Source of the DNA: an uncultured Mediterraneibacter sp.
GTDB lineage: Bacteria > Bacillota > Clostridia > Lachnospirales > Lachnospiraceae
Assembly: GCA_944376685.1 (NCBI GenBank)
Contig: CALWDN010000008.1
Location: 1 to 40,719 of the forward strand
Reading direction: 5' to 3'
DNA: 40,719 nucleotides
In this document: positions 16,035 through 22,510 of the stretch, one piece after another
Layout: each line of letters starts with the position of its first letter
Position numbering within the stretch: position 1 is the first letter of the stretch
Position numbers and translations under genes: made by a program
Notes under the pieces: generated by a model
The model's database searches: none
What the model was told of the DNA's origin: nothing
The model's input: only the letters and a program-made list of their open reading frames with translations

Positions 16035-17414
16035 TTATTCGTAATTTGACAGATTAGATACTATCTCTTTACCGATTTCTTCTGCAGAAGCTCCGTTTCC
16101 TAACATCTGGAGAGCATTTCTCACGACTGTCAGTTCAGCTGTATTTGTGCTCACCTGCGCAAGTTCCTGTACATAGGATTCTGTTGTTGTCATCAGTTCT
16201 GTAATCTCTTCATACAGATAGTTGTCCGTACTCTCAATCGCTTCCTGCGAAGGAGTAACAGCGTATGTACTCGGGTACTCCTGGATCAGGTCATCATAGA
16301 ACTCTGTAGATGTGAGCCATTTCAGCACCTTCAGAGATGCTTTGATCTGATTGTCAGACTTGTTCATCGTACATACAAAGTAGTTCTGGTTTGCTCCACC
16401 CATATTGCACTCAGCGTACTGTTCATCAATATACGGGAATTTCGTGGCATGTACAGACTGCGCCTGGAAGCATTCCGTATCCTGCAGGATCGCGCCCGCA
16501 CGGGAAAGGTCATACATAAAGGTGCAGTCGCCGGCGCCAAAATATGCTCTTTCTGCGTTGCAGTCAACACTCAGCACGTTTTCACCAAGCCATCCTTTGT
16601 CCTGCATATCTTTGATCTTCTGGATCAGGTCGATGATCTCCGGGCTGTCATAGTTAAGCTCTCTGTCTGCCAGCTTGTACTGGAAGTCAGGGCCGTATGC
16701 CTTAACCGCCAGGACACTGAGAAGATGTCCATATCTGTAGTTATCGGACTCGCCGACCATAAACGGCTGATATCCGTTTTCAGAGAGAACTTCGCAGCAG
16801 TTCATAAGCTCATCCCAGCTCTTGGGAACTTCAAGGTTGCATGCTTTTAAGTGATCCTCATTGTAATAGAGAAGCACTTCATAGGAGGATGACGGTGTCC
16901 CATACAAACCTTCATGTCCGTATTTTCCGAAATCAACGGTATCCCAGCAGGATTCTGCGAACCCTTCATACCATTCCGGATCTGCTTCCAGATACGGGCT
17001 GAGATCAAGCACAACACCCGACTCTACATAATCCAGGCAGTTTGTTCCGCCGTACTGCATAAAGATGTCCGGCGCATCGCCTGACGCCATGTCCGTGGAA
17101 AGCCTGTCGAGATAATCTGTTTCTTTCGGGATAAATACGGTTTCAATCGTGATTCCGTTATCCTGGGCATTCCACTCCTCAATCTTGCGGAGATGGTACT
17201 GGGACTCTGCGTCGCCGCCGTTCGGGTCAATGCGGTGGTACAGCTTGACGGTTGTTTCTTCTACTTCCATGTCGTCAATGTTGTAGCCGGCCTCGTCAAT
17301 GGATCCGCCATCCGAACCGCTGTCAGCTTCGCCGCCGCTTCCGCCGCAGGCAGATAATCCGGCAACCATAGCGCCTGCCAAAAGAACAGCCAGAATTCGT
17401 TTTCTTTTTTTCAT
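16035..17414 (-). CDS. Extracellular carbohydrate-binding lipoprotein of an ABC importer
   Basis: 459 aa. Lipoprotein signal peptide MKKRKRILAVLLAGAMVAG with lipobox LSAC, so it is anchored outside the membrane by the Cys at about 23. A Gly/Ser/Asp-rich linker follows, then a family-1-type solute-binding fold (VKLYHRIDPNGG..., FMQYGGTNCLDYVESG, YGTPSSSYEVLLYYNEDHLKACNLEVPKSWDELM). Captures an oligosaccharide for the two permeases downstream. First gene of the nine-gene operon; promoter at 17497-17524 and a GntR-type operator at 17476-17486. The ligand is inferred only from the co-transcribed glycosidases. Confidence 0.92.
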   Translation of the reverse strand: MKKRKRILAVLLAGAMVAGLSACGGSGGEADSGSDGGSIDEAGYNIDDMEVEETTVKLYHRIDPNGGDAESQYHLRKIEEWNAQDNGITIETVFIPKETDYLDRLSTDMASGDAPDIFMQYGGTNCLDYVESGVVLDLSPYLEADPEWYEGFAESCWDTVDFGKYGHEGLYGTPSSSYEVLLYYNEDHLKACNLEVPKSWDELMNCCEVLSENGYQPFMVGESDNYRYGHLLSVLAVKAYGPDFQYKLADRELNYDSPEIIDLIQKIKDMQDKGWLGENVLSVDCNAERAYFGAGDCTFMYDLSRAGAILQDTECFQAQSVHATKFPYIDEQYAECNMGGANQNYFVCTMNKSDNQIKASLKVLKWLTSTEFYDDLIQEYPSTYAVTPSQEAIESTDNYLYEEITELMTTTESYVQELAQVSTNTAELTVVRNALQMLGNGASAEEIGKEIVSNLSNYE

Positions 17415-17475
17415 AATCTTCTTCCTTCCTTTCTGAATTTTATTGATTTGTCTGTTCCGTATTGTTACCTGTTAC

Positions 17476-17486
17476 TTGTATAACAA
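17476..17486. promoter_or_regulatory. Candidate GntR/FCD operator of the glycan operon
   Basis: TTGTATAACAA, a TTGT-N3-ACAA dyad placed 10 nt downstream of the -10 box of the operon promoter. The TGT-N3-ACA core and its location match the site in front of the GntR gene (18323-18335). FadR-subfamily regulators bind short GT-N3-AC dyads, so this is a plausible repression site. Confidence 0.5.
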
Positions 17487-17496
17487 CCTTGACTAA

Positions 17497-17524
17497 AGTA
17501 TATCATAACTTCCTATAATTTCAA
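17497..17524 (-). promoter_or_regulatory. Promoter of the glycan operon
   Basis: Minus strand: TTGAAA (17519-17524), 16-nt spacer, TATACT (17497-17502), about 85 nt upstream of the solute-binding gene. Lies in the 179-nt gap between that gene and the GntR gene. Confidence 0.6.
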
Positions 17525-17593
17525 TATTATTTTTATTTTTTTGTTGAATTTGTATATATTGCCAAATAAAAAAAGAAATGACAGCTTCTGTGG

Positions 17594-18286
17594 TTATCTT
17601 TTTGTAAAATATGTCTTATTTTTTTCAATATGCTCCTTCATCCATTTTTCCGCCATCTCTTCATCCCTGTTTTCTATGGCGTCTATGATCTTTTTATGAT
17701 AAAGGAGCGCATTTTCATACCCCATCCTCTCGATCACTTCATCCATGGATCTTGCCAGGACATCCTGCAGGATGCCGTTTGTTTTAATGAGCAGAGAATT
17801 CCGGCTTATCTGAGCGATCCTGAGATGGAACTCCAGATCGACCTTGCTGAATTTTTTTATCTCACCCTCCACATTATACTGGATCAGCTTCCGCTGAATA
17901 TCTTTCAGGATGCGGATATCTTCTTTTGTTGCCCTCTGCGCGGCCAGGCGGGTGCTGCCCGTCTCTACGATCAGCCGGAATTCAAATACTTCATTTACGG
18001 AATTCTCCCCCAGATAAGCCGTCGGGATCAGCGCGTTCATAGTCTCCCCCGCATCAACTGACTTGACGAATGACCCTTCACCCAGTCTCGTCTCCAATAG
18101 GCCAAGCGCATTCAGTTTCTGAAGAGCCTGCCTGACTGTCATCCTGCTTACGCCGAACATCTCCGCCAGTTCATTTTCTGAGGGGATCTTGCTTCCCTGC
18201 GGCCATTCTCCGCTTATAAGCATTTTTTTCAACTGCATGTATACCTGTTCACCAACTTTTACCCTCTTTATCGGTGTAATATTCAT
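17594..18286 (-). CDS. GntR-family transcriptional regulator, FadR/FCD subfamily
   Basis: 230 aa. N-terminal winged helix (residues about 8-75: VGEQVYMQLKKMLISGEW, IPSENELAEMFGVSRMTVRQALQKL, LETRLGEGSFV), then an all-helical FCD ligand domain (FEFRLIVETGSTRLAAQRAT, KVDLEFHLRIAQISRN, HKKIIDAIENRDEEMAEKWMKEHIE) with metal/ligand-type His and Asp residues. FCD regulators respond to sugar acids or other small carboxylates. It is immediately upstream of the glycan operon and its own promoter carries an operator-like dyad, so autoregulation and control of the operon are inferred. A divergent aldo/keto reductase gene shares the upstream region. Confidence 0.9.
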   Translation of the reverse strand: MNITPIKRVKVGEQVYMQLKKMLISGEWPQGSKIPSENELAEMFGVSRMTVRQALQKLNALGLLETRLGEGSFVKSVDAGETMNALIPTAYLGENSVNEVFEFRLIVETGSTRLAAQRATKEDIRILKDIQRKLIQYNVEGEIKKFSKVDLEFHLRIAQISRNSLLIKTNGILQDVLARSMDEVIERMGYENALLYHKKIIDAIENRDEEMAEKWMKEHIEKNKTYFTKR

Positions 18287-18322
18287 TTTTCTGTCTCCTC
18301 AACCTCATATTCATTCCTGTAT

Positions 18323-18335
18323 GCTGTAATACAGC
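18323..18335. promoter_or_regulatory. Candidate GntR/FCD operator (autoregulatory)
   Basis: GCTGTAATACAGC, a perfect 5-bp dyad around a 3-nt centre, with the GTAATAC core that fits the FadR-type consensus. It starts 10 nt downstream of the -10 box of the GntR gene promoter, in the region shared with the divergent aldo/keto reductase. Confidence 0.55.
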
Positions 18336-18345
18336 TTATAAGATA

Positions 18346-18374
18346 ATTATCATTCATTTTCACATGTATGTCAA
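18346..18374 (-). promoter_or_regulatory. Promoter of the GntR/FCD regulator gene
   Basis: Minus strand: perfect TTGACA (18369-18374), 17-nt spacer, GATAAT (18346-18351). Confidence 0.7.
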
Positions 18375-18481
18375 TAAATATATCTCTATGCGAACTTATG
18401 ATCATGTAGATATTTATCCTCATATGTGATATCTTTTCATTAATATGTTTTTAACCATCAGAATTTCAAGGAGGTATCATA

Positions 18482-19405
18482 ATGAAGACAATGTTTCTCG
18501 GAAGATCAGGCCCGGAAGTTCCTGTTATCGCCCCAGGCTGCATGCGGATCAACCGGCTTGACAGCAAAGCCCTTGTCGCCTATCTGCAGTTTGTCCTCGA
18601 CCGCGGGCTTTATTTTTTTGACCATGCCGATATTTACGGAAGGGGAGAATGCGAGAGGCTGTTCGCCGAAGCACTTCCCCAGACCGGCTATAAAAGAGAA
18701 GACATTATCATACAGTCAAAATGCGGGATCCATCCCGGCGTGATGTATGACTGCTCAAAAGAACACATCCTGCGTTCTGTCGACGGGATACTGGAACGGC
18801 TCAGGACCGATTACATTGACATCCTTTTGCTCCACCGCCCGGACGCGCTGATCGAGCCTGAAGAAACCGCTGCTGCTTTTGATATTCTCGAGCAGAGCGG
18901 AAAAGTAAAGCATTTCGGGGTGTCCAACCATCGGCCGGGACAGATTGAACTGCTCAAAAAATATGTAAAGCAGGACCTGATCATTGATCAGCTCCAGTTC
19001 AGCATACCTTTCAGCAGCATGGTCGCTTCCGGGCTGGAAGCCAATATGACAACCGACGGCGCGGTCGACCGGGACGGGGGCGTCCTTGACTACTGCCGGC
19101 TGAATGATATATCCATCCAGGCATGGTCGCCTTTCCAGTATGGCTTTTTCGAAGGTGTTTTTGTGGGAAATACTGATAAATTCCCGGAACTGAACCGGAT
19201 CCTGGACGAACTGGGACAGAAATACAGCGTAACCCCCACCGCCATCGCAACAGCCTGGATCCTGAGGCATCCCGCGCATATTCAGATGATCTTCGGATCA
19301 ACAAATCTGACGCGGATCGGCGAGATCATCGACGGCTGCAGCATCGAACTGGAGCGTGAAGAATGGTACCGCCTGTACCTCGGCAGCGGCCATATCCTTC
19401 CTTAA
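18482..19405 (+). CDS. Aldo/keto reductase (YdhF-like)
   Basis: 307 aa TIM-barrel oxidoreductase using NADP(H) to reduce aldehydes or ketones. The catalytic tetrad can be read: Asp and Tyr in FFDHADIYGRGECE, Lys in IIQSKCGI and His in LLLHRPDALIEPEE. Cofactor-end motifs include GVSNHRPGQIELL and IMFGSTNLTRI. AAGGAGG is 7 nt upstream of the ATG. It is divergent from the GntR/FCD regulator and shares its intergenic region, so it may belong to the same regulon; nfo follows 42 nt later. The natural substrate cannot be predicted. Confidence 0.9.
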   Translation: MKTMFLGRSGPEVPVIAPGCMRINRLDSKALVAYLQFVLDRGLYFFDHADIYGRGECERLFAEALPQTGYKREDIIIQSKCGIHPGVMYDCSKEHILRSVDGILERLRTDYIDILLLHRPDALIEPEETAAAFDILEQSGKVKHFGVSNHRPGQIELLKKYVKQDLIIDQLQFSIPFSSMVASGLEANMTTDGAVDRDGGVLDYCRLNDISIQAWSPFQYGFFEGVFVGNTDKFPELNRILDELGQKYSVTPTAIATAWILRHPAHIQMIFGSTNLTRIGEIIDGCSIELEREEWYRLYLGSGHILP

Positions 19406-19447
19406 CCCCGGGCAAAACAGATATCCGACAGAAAGCAGGTATATATT

Positions 19448-20350
19448 ATGAAGATTGGTTCCCACGTGAGCATGAGCGGCAGAGACATGCTCTTAGGCTC
19501 CGCAAAAGAAGCTGTGTCTTACGGCGCAGACACATTTATGTTCTACACAGGCGCGCCGCAGAATACAAAACGCAGGGATATAAGCGAACTGAATATCGAT
19601 CCCGCATGGGAATATATGGACGCGCACGGCATCCGTGAGATCATCGTCCATGCACCCTATATCATTAATCTCGGAAATACGGTGAAGCTGGAAACCTTCT
19701 CCCTGGCGGTTGAATTTCTTGCAAAAGAGATCGAGCGCACCATAAGCTGCAGAAGCCATACGCTGATCCTCCATCCGGGCGCCCATGTGGGCGCCGGAGC
19801 TGAAGCAGGCACCGCGCAGATCATTAAAGGACTGAATGAAGTGCTGACTTCCGGCACGGACTGCTTCATCGCCCTGGAGACAATGGCCGGCAAAGGCTCA
19901 GAGATCGGACGCACCTTCGAAGAACTGGCGCGCATCTATGACGGCGTCGTGCACAATGAAAAGTTGCGGGTCTGCTTTGACACCTGCCACACAAGCGACA
20001 GCGGCTACGACATCATCCATCATTTTGACGATGTGGTCAGAGAGTTTGACCACATTCTCGGGAAAGAACAGATTGCCGTCTTCCATATCAATGACAGCAA
20101 AAATGTCCCCGGCGCAGCGAAAGACCGGCACGAAAATATCGGCTTTGGCAGGATCGGGTTTGACGCTCTGAACTACATCGTCCGCCACCCGGACTTTAAA
20201 GAAATCCCCAAGATCCTGGAGACGCCCTGGATTCCTTCCCCCGACGGCCGGAAAAAATCTTATCCGCCTTATAAATACGAGATTGAAATGCTCCGCAGGG
20301 GCGTATTCGATCCGGATCTCAAAGAAAAGGTCTTGACATTTTCGGTTTAG
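19448..20350 (+). CDS. nfo: Deoxyribonuclease IV (AP endonuclease, Nfo type)
   Basis: 300 aa zinc TIM-barrel endonuclease of base-excision repair that cuts 5' to abasic sites. All three family signatures are present: [13 protein letters not shown] and [26 protein letters not shown], and [20 protein letters not shown], together supplying the His/Asp/Glu ligands of the trinuclear zinc site, plus the C-terminal [19 protein letters not shown] is the usual N-terminus. Ribosome site GAAAGCAGG is modest. The -35 box of the next operon lies in the last codons of this gene. Confidence 0.96.
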   Translation: MKIGSHVSMSGRDMLLGSAKEAVSYGADTFMFYTGAPQNTKRRDISELNIDPAWEYMDAHGIREIIVHAPYIINLGNTVKLETFSLAVEFLAKEIERTISCRSHTLILHPGAHVGAGAEAGTAQIIKGLNEVLTSGTDCFIALETMAGKGSEIGRTFEELARIYDGVVHNEKLRVCFDTCHTSDSGYDIIHHFDDVVREFDHILGKEQIAVFHINDSKNVPGAAKDRHENIGFGRIGFDALNYIVRHPDFKEIPKILETPWIPSPDGRKKSYPPYKYEIEMLRRGVFDPDLKEKVLTFSV

Positions 20351-20361
20351 AAGCATATTAT
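20333..20361 (+). promoter_or_regulatory. Promoter of the YtrA-type GntR/ABC operon
   Basis: Perfect TTGACA (20333-20338), 17-nt spacer, TATTAT (20356-20361). The -35 is inside the 3' end of nfo. Confidence 0.75.
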
Positions 20362-20382
20362 TGTATTAAATCAATAATACAA
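20361..20382. promoter_or_regulatory. Operator for the YtrA-type GntR repressor
   Basis: Perfect inverted repeat TTGTATTA - 6 nt - TAATACAA, directly abutting the -10 box and 14 nt before the GntR start codon. YtrA-subfamily repressors bind GTATTA-type dyads in their own promoters, so autoregulation is likely. Confidence 0.75.
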
Positions 20383-20396
20383 AACGAGGTGATCAA

Positions 20397-20780
20397 ATGC
20401 CATGGAATCTGGATGATGACCGTCCCATCTACTTGCAGCTGATGGAACGGATCCAACACGACATCGTCTCCGGAACATATCAGCCCGGAGACAAACTCCC
20501 TTCCGTCCGGGATCTGGCTGTTGATGCGGCAGTAAATCCGAACACGATGCAGAAAGCCCTCTCCGAACTGGAGCGGTGCGGCCTTGTGTATTCTCAGCGG
20601 ACCAGCGGCCGGTTCATTACAGACGACGCGGGACTGATCCGCCAGATGCGCACGGAAATGGCTAAGGAGCACATCCGCGACTTTTTCGTGCAAATGCACA
20701 AACTCGGATTTTCGGACGAAGAGACACTTGACATGATACGCAGAACATTAAAGGGGGAAACTCATGAGACCGATTCTTGA
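20397..20780 (+). CDS. GntR-family repressor, YtrA subfamily
   Basis: 127 aa. The winged-helix DNA-binding domain takes up most of the protein (PIYLQLMERIQHDIVSGTYQ, LPSVRDLAVDAAVNPNTMQKALSELER, GLVYSQRTSGRFI). A short helical dimerisation tail replaces any ligand domain, which defines the YtrA subfamily. It overlaps the following ABC ATPase gene by 17 nt. Such cassettes usually respond to cell-envelope stress or antimicrobial peptides through the linked transporter. Operator and promoter are immediately upstream. Confidence 0.92.
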   Translation: MPWNLDDDRPIYLQLMERIQHDIVSGTYQPGDKLPSVRDLAVDAAVNPNTMQKALSELERCGLVYSQRTSGRFITDDAGLIRQMRTEMAKEHIRDFFVQMHKLGFSDEETLDMIRRTLKGETHETDS

Positions 20781-21462
20781 ATGTCAGAAACTGACCAAAA
20801 AATACGGGAACTTCTTCGCACTCTCGAACGTAGACCTTTCTCTTGAACGGGGAAAGATCGTGGGGCTTCTCGGGCCCAACGGAAGCGGGAAGACCACACT
20901 GATCAAACTGGCCAATGGACTGCTCACGCCCACGGAAGGACACATTATGATCAACGGCCTGGAACCCGGGCCGGCAACAAAGAAGATCGTTTCCTATCTT
21001 CCGGACCACAGTTTTTTCAACGGGCACATGAAAGTAAAACATCTGATGGCTTATTATGCGGATTTCTACAGAAATTTCAGCACTGAGCGTGCACTGAAAA
21101 TGCTGGATGCACTGGAGATCGATAAAGACAAACGGCTCAACGCGCTGTCCAAAGGCGCCCAGGAAAAAGTGCAGCTGGTCCTTGTAATGAGCCGCGACGC
21201 GGATCTTTATATCCTGGACGAACCGATCGGCGGAGTGGATCCGGCAGCCCGGGATTACATCCTGCGGACGATCCTTTCCAACTACAGTGAGAATTCAACG
21301 GTTCTGATCTCCACCCACCTGATCACAGATATCGAACAGGTGCTGGACCACGTGATCTTCCTGCAGAACGGTCAGATCTCGCTCAACACATCTGTCGATG
21401 AGATCCGGACAGAATACGGAAAATCTGTAGATGCTTTATTCAGGGAGGTGTTCAAATGTTAG
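20764..21462 (+). CDS. ABC transporter ATP-binding protein
   Basis: 232 aa. Walker A GPNGSGKTT, signature motif LSKGAQEKVQL (SKGxQ variant seen in drug- and bacitracin-type exporters), Walker B DLYILDEPIGGVDP and switch His in STHLI. Energises the permease encoded next, with which it overlaps by 7 nt. AAAGGGGG precedes the ATG inside the end of the GntR gene. Probable export or membrane-protection system; the substrate is unknown. Confidence 0.93.
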   Translation: MRPILECQKLTKKYGNFFALSNVDLSLERGKIVGLLGPNGSGKTTLIKLANGLLTPTEGHIMINGLEPGPATKKIVSYLPDHSFFNGHMKVKHLMAYYADFYRNFSTERALKMLDALEIDKDKRLNALSKGAQEKVQLVLVMSRDADLYILDEPIGGVDPAARDYILRTILSNYSENSTVLISTHLITDIEQVLDHVIFLQNGQISLNTSVDEIRTEYGKSVDALFREVFKC

Positions 21463-22262
21463 GCAGACTGATCAAATATGACTTAAAATCCTCCGGGAAG
21501 CTTTTTATCCTGCTTCACGGCATCTTTCTGATCTTCTGTATTCTTATGCGGTTCATCTACATGGACAGACTGGACCTGCTCGCACCGGTTGATGAAAAAA
21601 TGCTGGTCGTTTCACTGCTCCTGTTTTTTACGATATTCACAGTATTCGTATCAGCGCTGATGTTCTACACCCTGATGCAGATCGCATTCCGGTACTACCG
21701 CAACCTGTTCAGCAGGGAAGGATACCTTTCCTGGACGCTTCCGGTATCCGGCATCCAGCATCTGTGGGCAAAGATCATATCCGGCTGCATCTTTATGGCA
21801 GCAGACACACTGATCGTTGCGGCAGGCATCCTGATCCTCGCAACCGGGAAGAACATCCGGAACGCCTACAGCCTGATCGCTGATGAGATCACCCTGCAGC
21901 TTGGAATGACCATCGGGGATTTCGGCCTGATTCTCCTGATCCTCTGCCTGGCAAGCTGCATCTGCAACGTGGTCATGATCTACTTCTGCATCAACATCGG
22001 GCAGCTGTTCCCGGGACACCGCGTACTGTGTGCGGTAGCCGCCTATATCATCACGTCCACCGTGATACAGACCGGCAGCCTGATCATCCTCTTTATCTTC
22101 GGATATTTTCCGGGATATGAGTTCTTCGCCGCAGAGGGCGCGACCACATTTGATTTTATGATCAATATTTATGTGATTTCCGGTGTGATCTCCGCCGTGG
22201 TAACCGTTGCCATGTATATTGCATCACACTATATTATGAAGAAGAAGATCAACCTGATCTGA
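21456..22262 (+). CDS. ABC transporter permease (YtrC/D-like)
   Basis: 268 aa with about six hydrophobic helices: one near residues 15-35, then about 50-75, 105-130, 145-175, 185-215 and 235-260. A short conserved N-terminus, MLGRLIKYDLKSSGK, is typical of these permeases. No extracellular domain, so it resembles small ABC-2 type permeases rather than FtsX-like ones. Last gene of the GntR-ATPase-permease operon; strong terminator 30 nt later. Confidence 0.85.
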   Translation: MLGRLIKYDLKSSGKLFILLHGIFLIFCILMRFIYMDRLDLLAPVDEKMLVVSLLLFFTIFTVFVSALMFYTLMQIAFRYYRNLFSREGYLSWTLPVSGIQHLWAKIISGCIFMAADTLIVAAGILILATGKNIRNAYSLIADEITLQLGMTIGDFGLILLILCLASCICNVVMIYFCINIGQLFPGHRVLCAVAAYIITSTVIQTGSLIILFIFGYFPGYEFFAAEGATTFDFMINIYVISGVISAVVTVAMYIASHYIMKKKINLI

Positions 22263-22291
22263 TAACCGGCAGCGCAGACCTGCCGGTCCGT

Positions 22292-22357
22292 AAACAAAGA
22301 AAAACAGGAATGCACTTAAAGCTTACCGCAAAAGTACATTCCTGTTTTTCTTTGTTT
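22292..22357. terminator. Strong bidirectional terminator
   Basis: A 21-bp perfect inverted repeat (22292-22312 with 22337-22357); pairing continues inwards past one mismatch. The outer arm bases are A-rich on the left and T-rich on the right, giving U-tracts on both strands. It serves the ABC operon on the plus strand and the tRNA-Arg gene, which ends 4 nt away, on the minus strand. Confidence 0.9.
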
Positions 22358-22360
22358 GCC

Positions 22361-22432
22361 AGCGTCTGAGCGGAGTCGAACCGCCGCACATGCCTCCGGA
22401 GGGCATTGCTCTATCCACTGAGCTACAGACGC
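22361..22432 (-). tRNA. tRNA-Arg (anticodon CCG)
   Basis: 72 nt, cloverleaf read by eye. Acceptor GCGTCTG/CAGACGC (22426-22432 with 22362-22368), D arm GCTC/GAGC, anticodon stem ATGCC/GGCAT with loop CTCCGGA (anticodon CCG, reads CGG), 4-nt variable loop, T arm GGCGG/CCGCT with loop TTCGACT. The encoded discriminator position is T and CCA is not encoded. Confidence 0.93.
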
Positions 22433-22439
22433 ATTCCAA

Positions 22440-22473
22440 CTGTGAAAGGGGAACGTGATGCTCCCCTTTACAG
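22440..22473 (-). other. Hairpin between the SpaA-repeat gene and tRNA-Arg
   Basis: Arms AAAGGGGA (22445-22452) and TCCCCTTT (22462-22469) extend through ACAG/CTGT with one bulge. There is no good T-run after it on the minus strand, so it may be a weak terminator for the adhesin gene or part of the tRNA 5' leader. Confidence 0.45.
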
Positions 22474-22481
22474 CCTTAACT

Positions 22482-22510
22482 ATCCTAGCACAATTTTACG
22501 ATAAAGTAAA
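22482..22510 (-). promoter_or_regulatory. Possible promoter of tRNA-Arg
   Basis: Minus strand: TTTACT (22505-22510), 17-nt spacer, TGC-TAGGAT extended -10 (22482-22487). It overlaps the last codons of the adhesin gene. Confidence 0.4.

Noticed and set aside
22292..22357. 21-bp perfect inverted repeat as a mobile-element end
   Set aside because: T-runs on both sides and placement between convergent transcription units fit a bidirectional terminator; no second copy or transposase is nearby.
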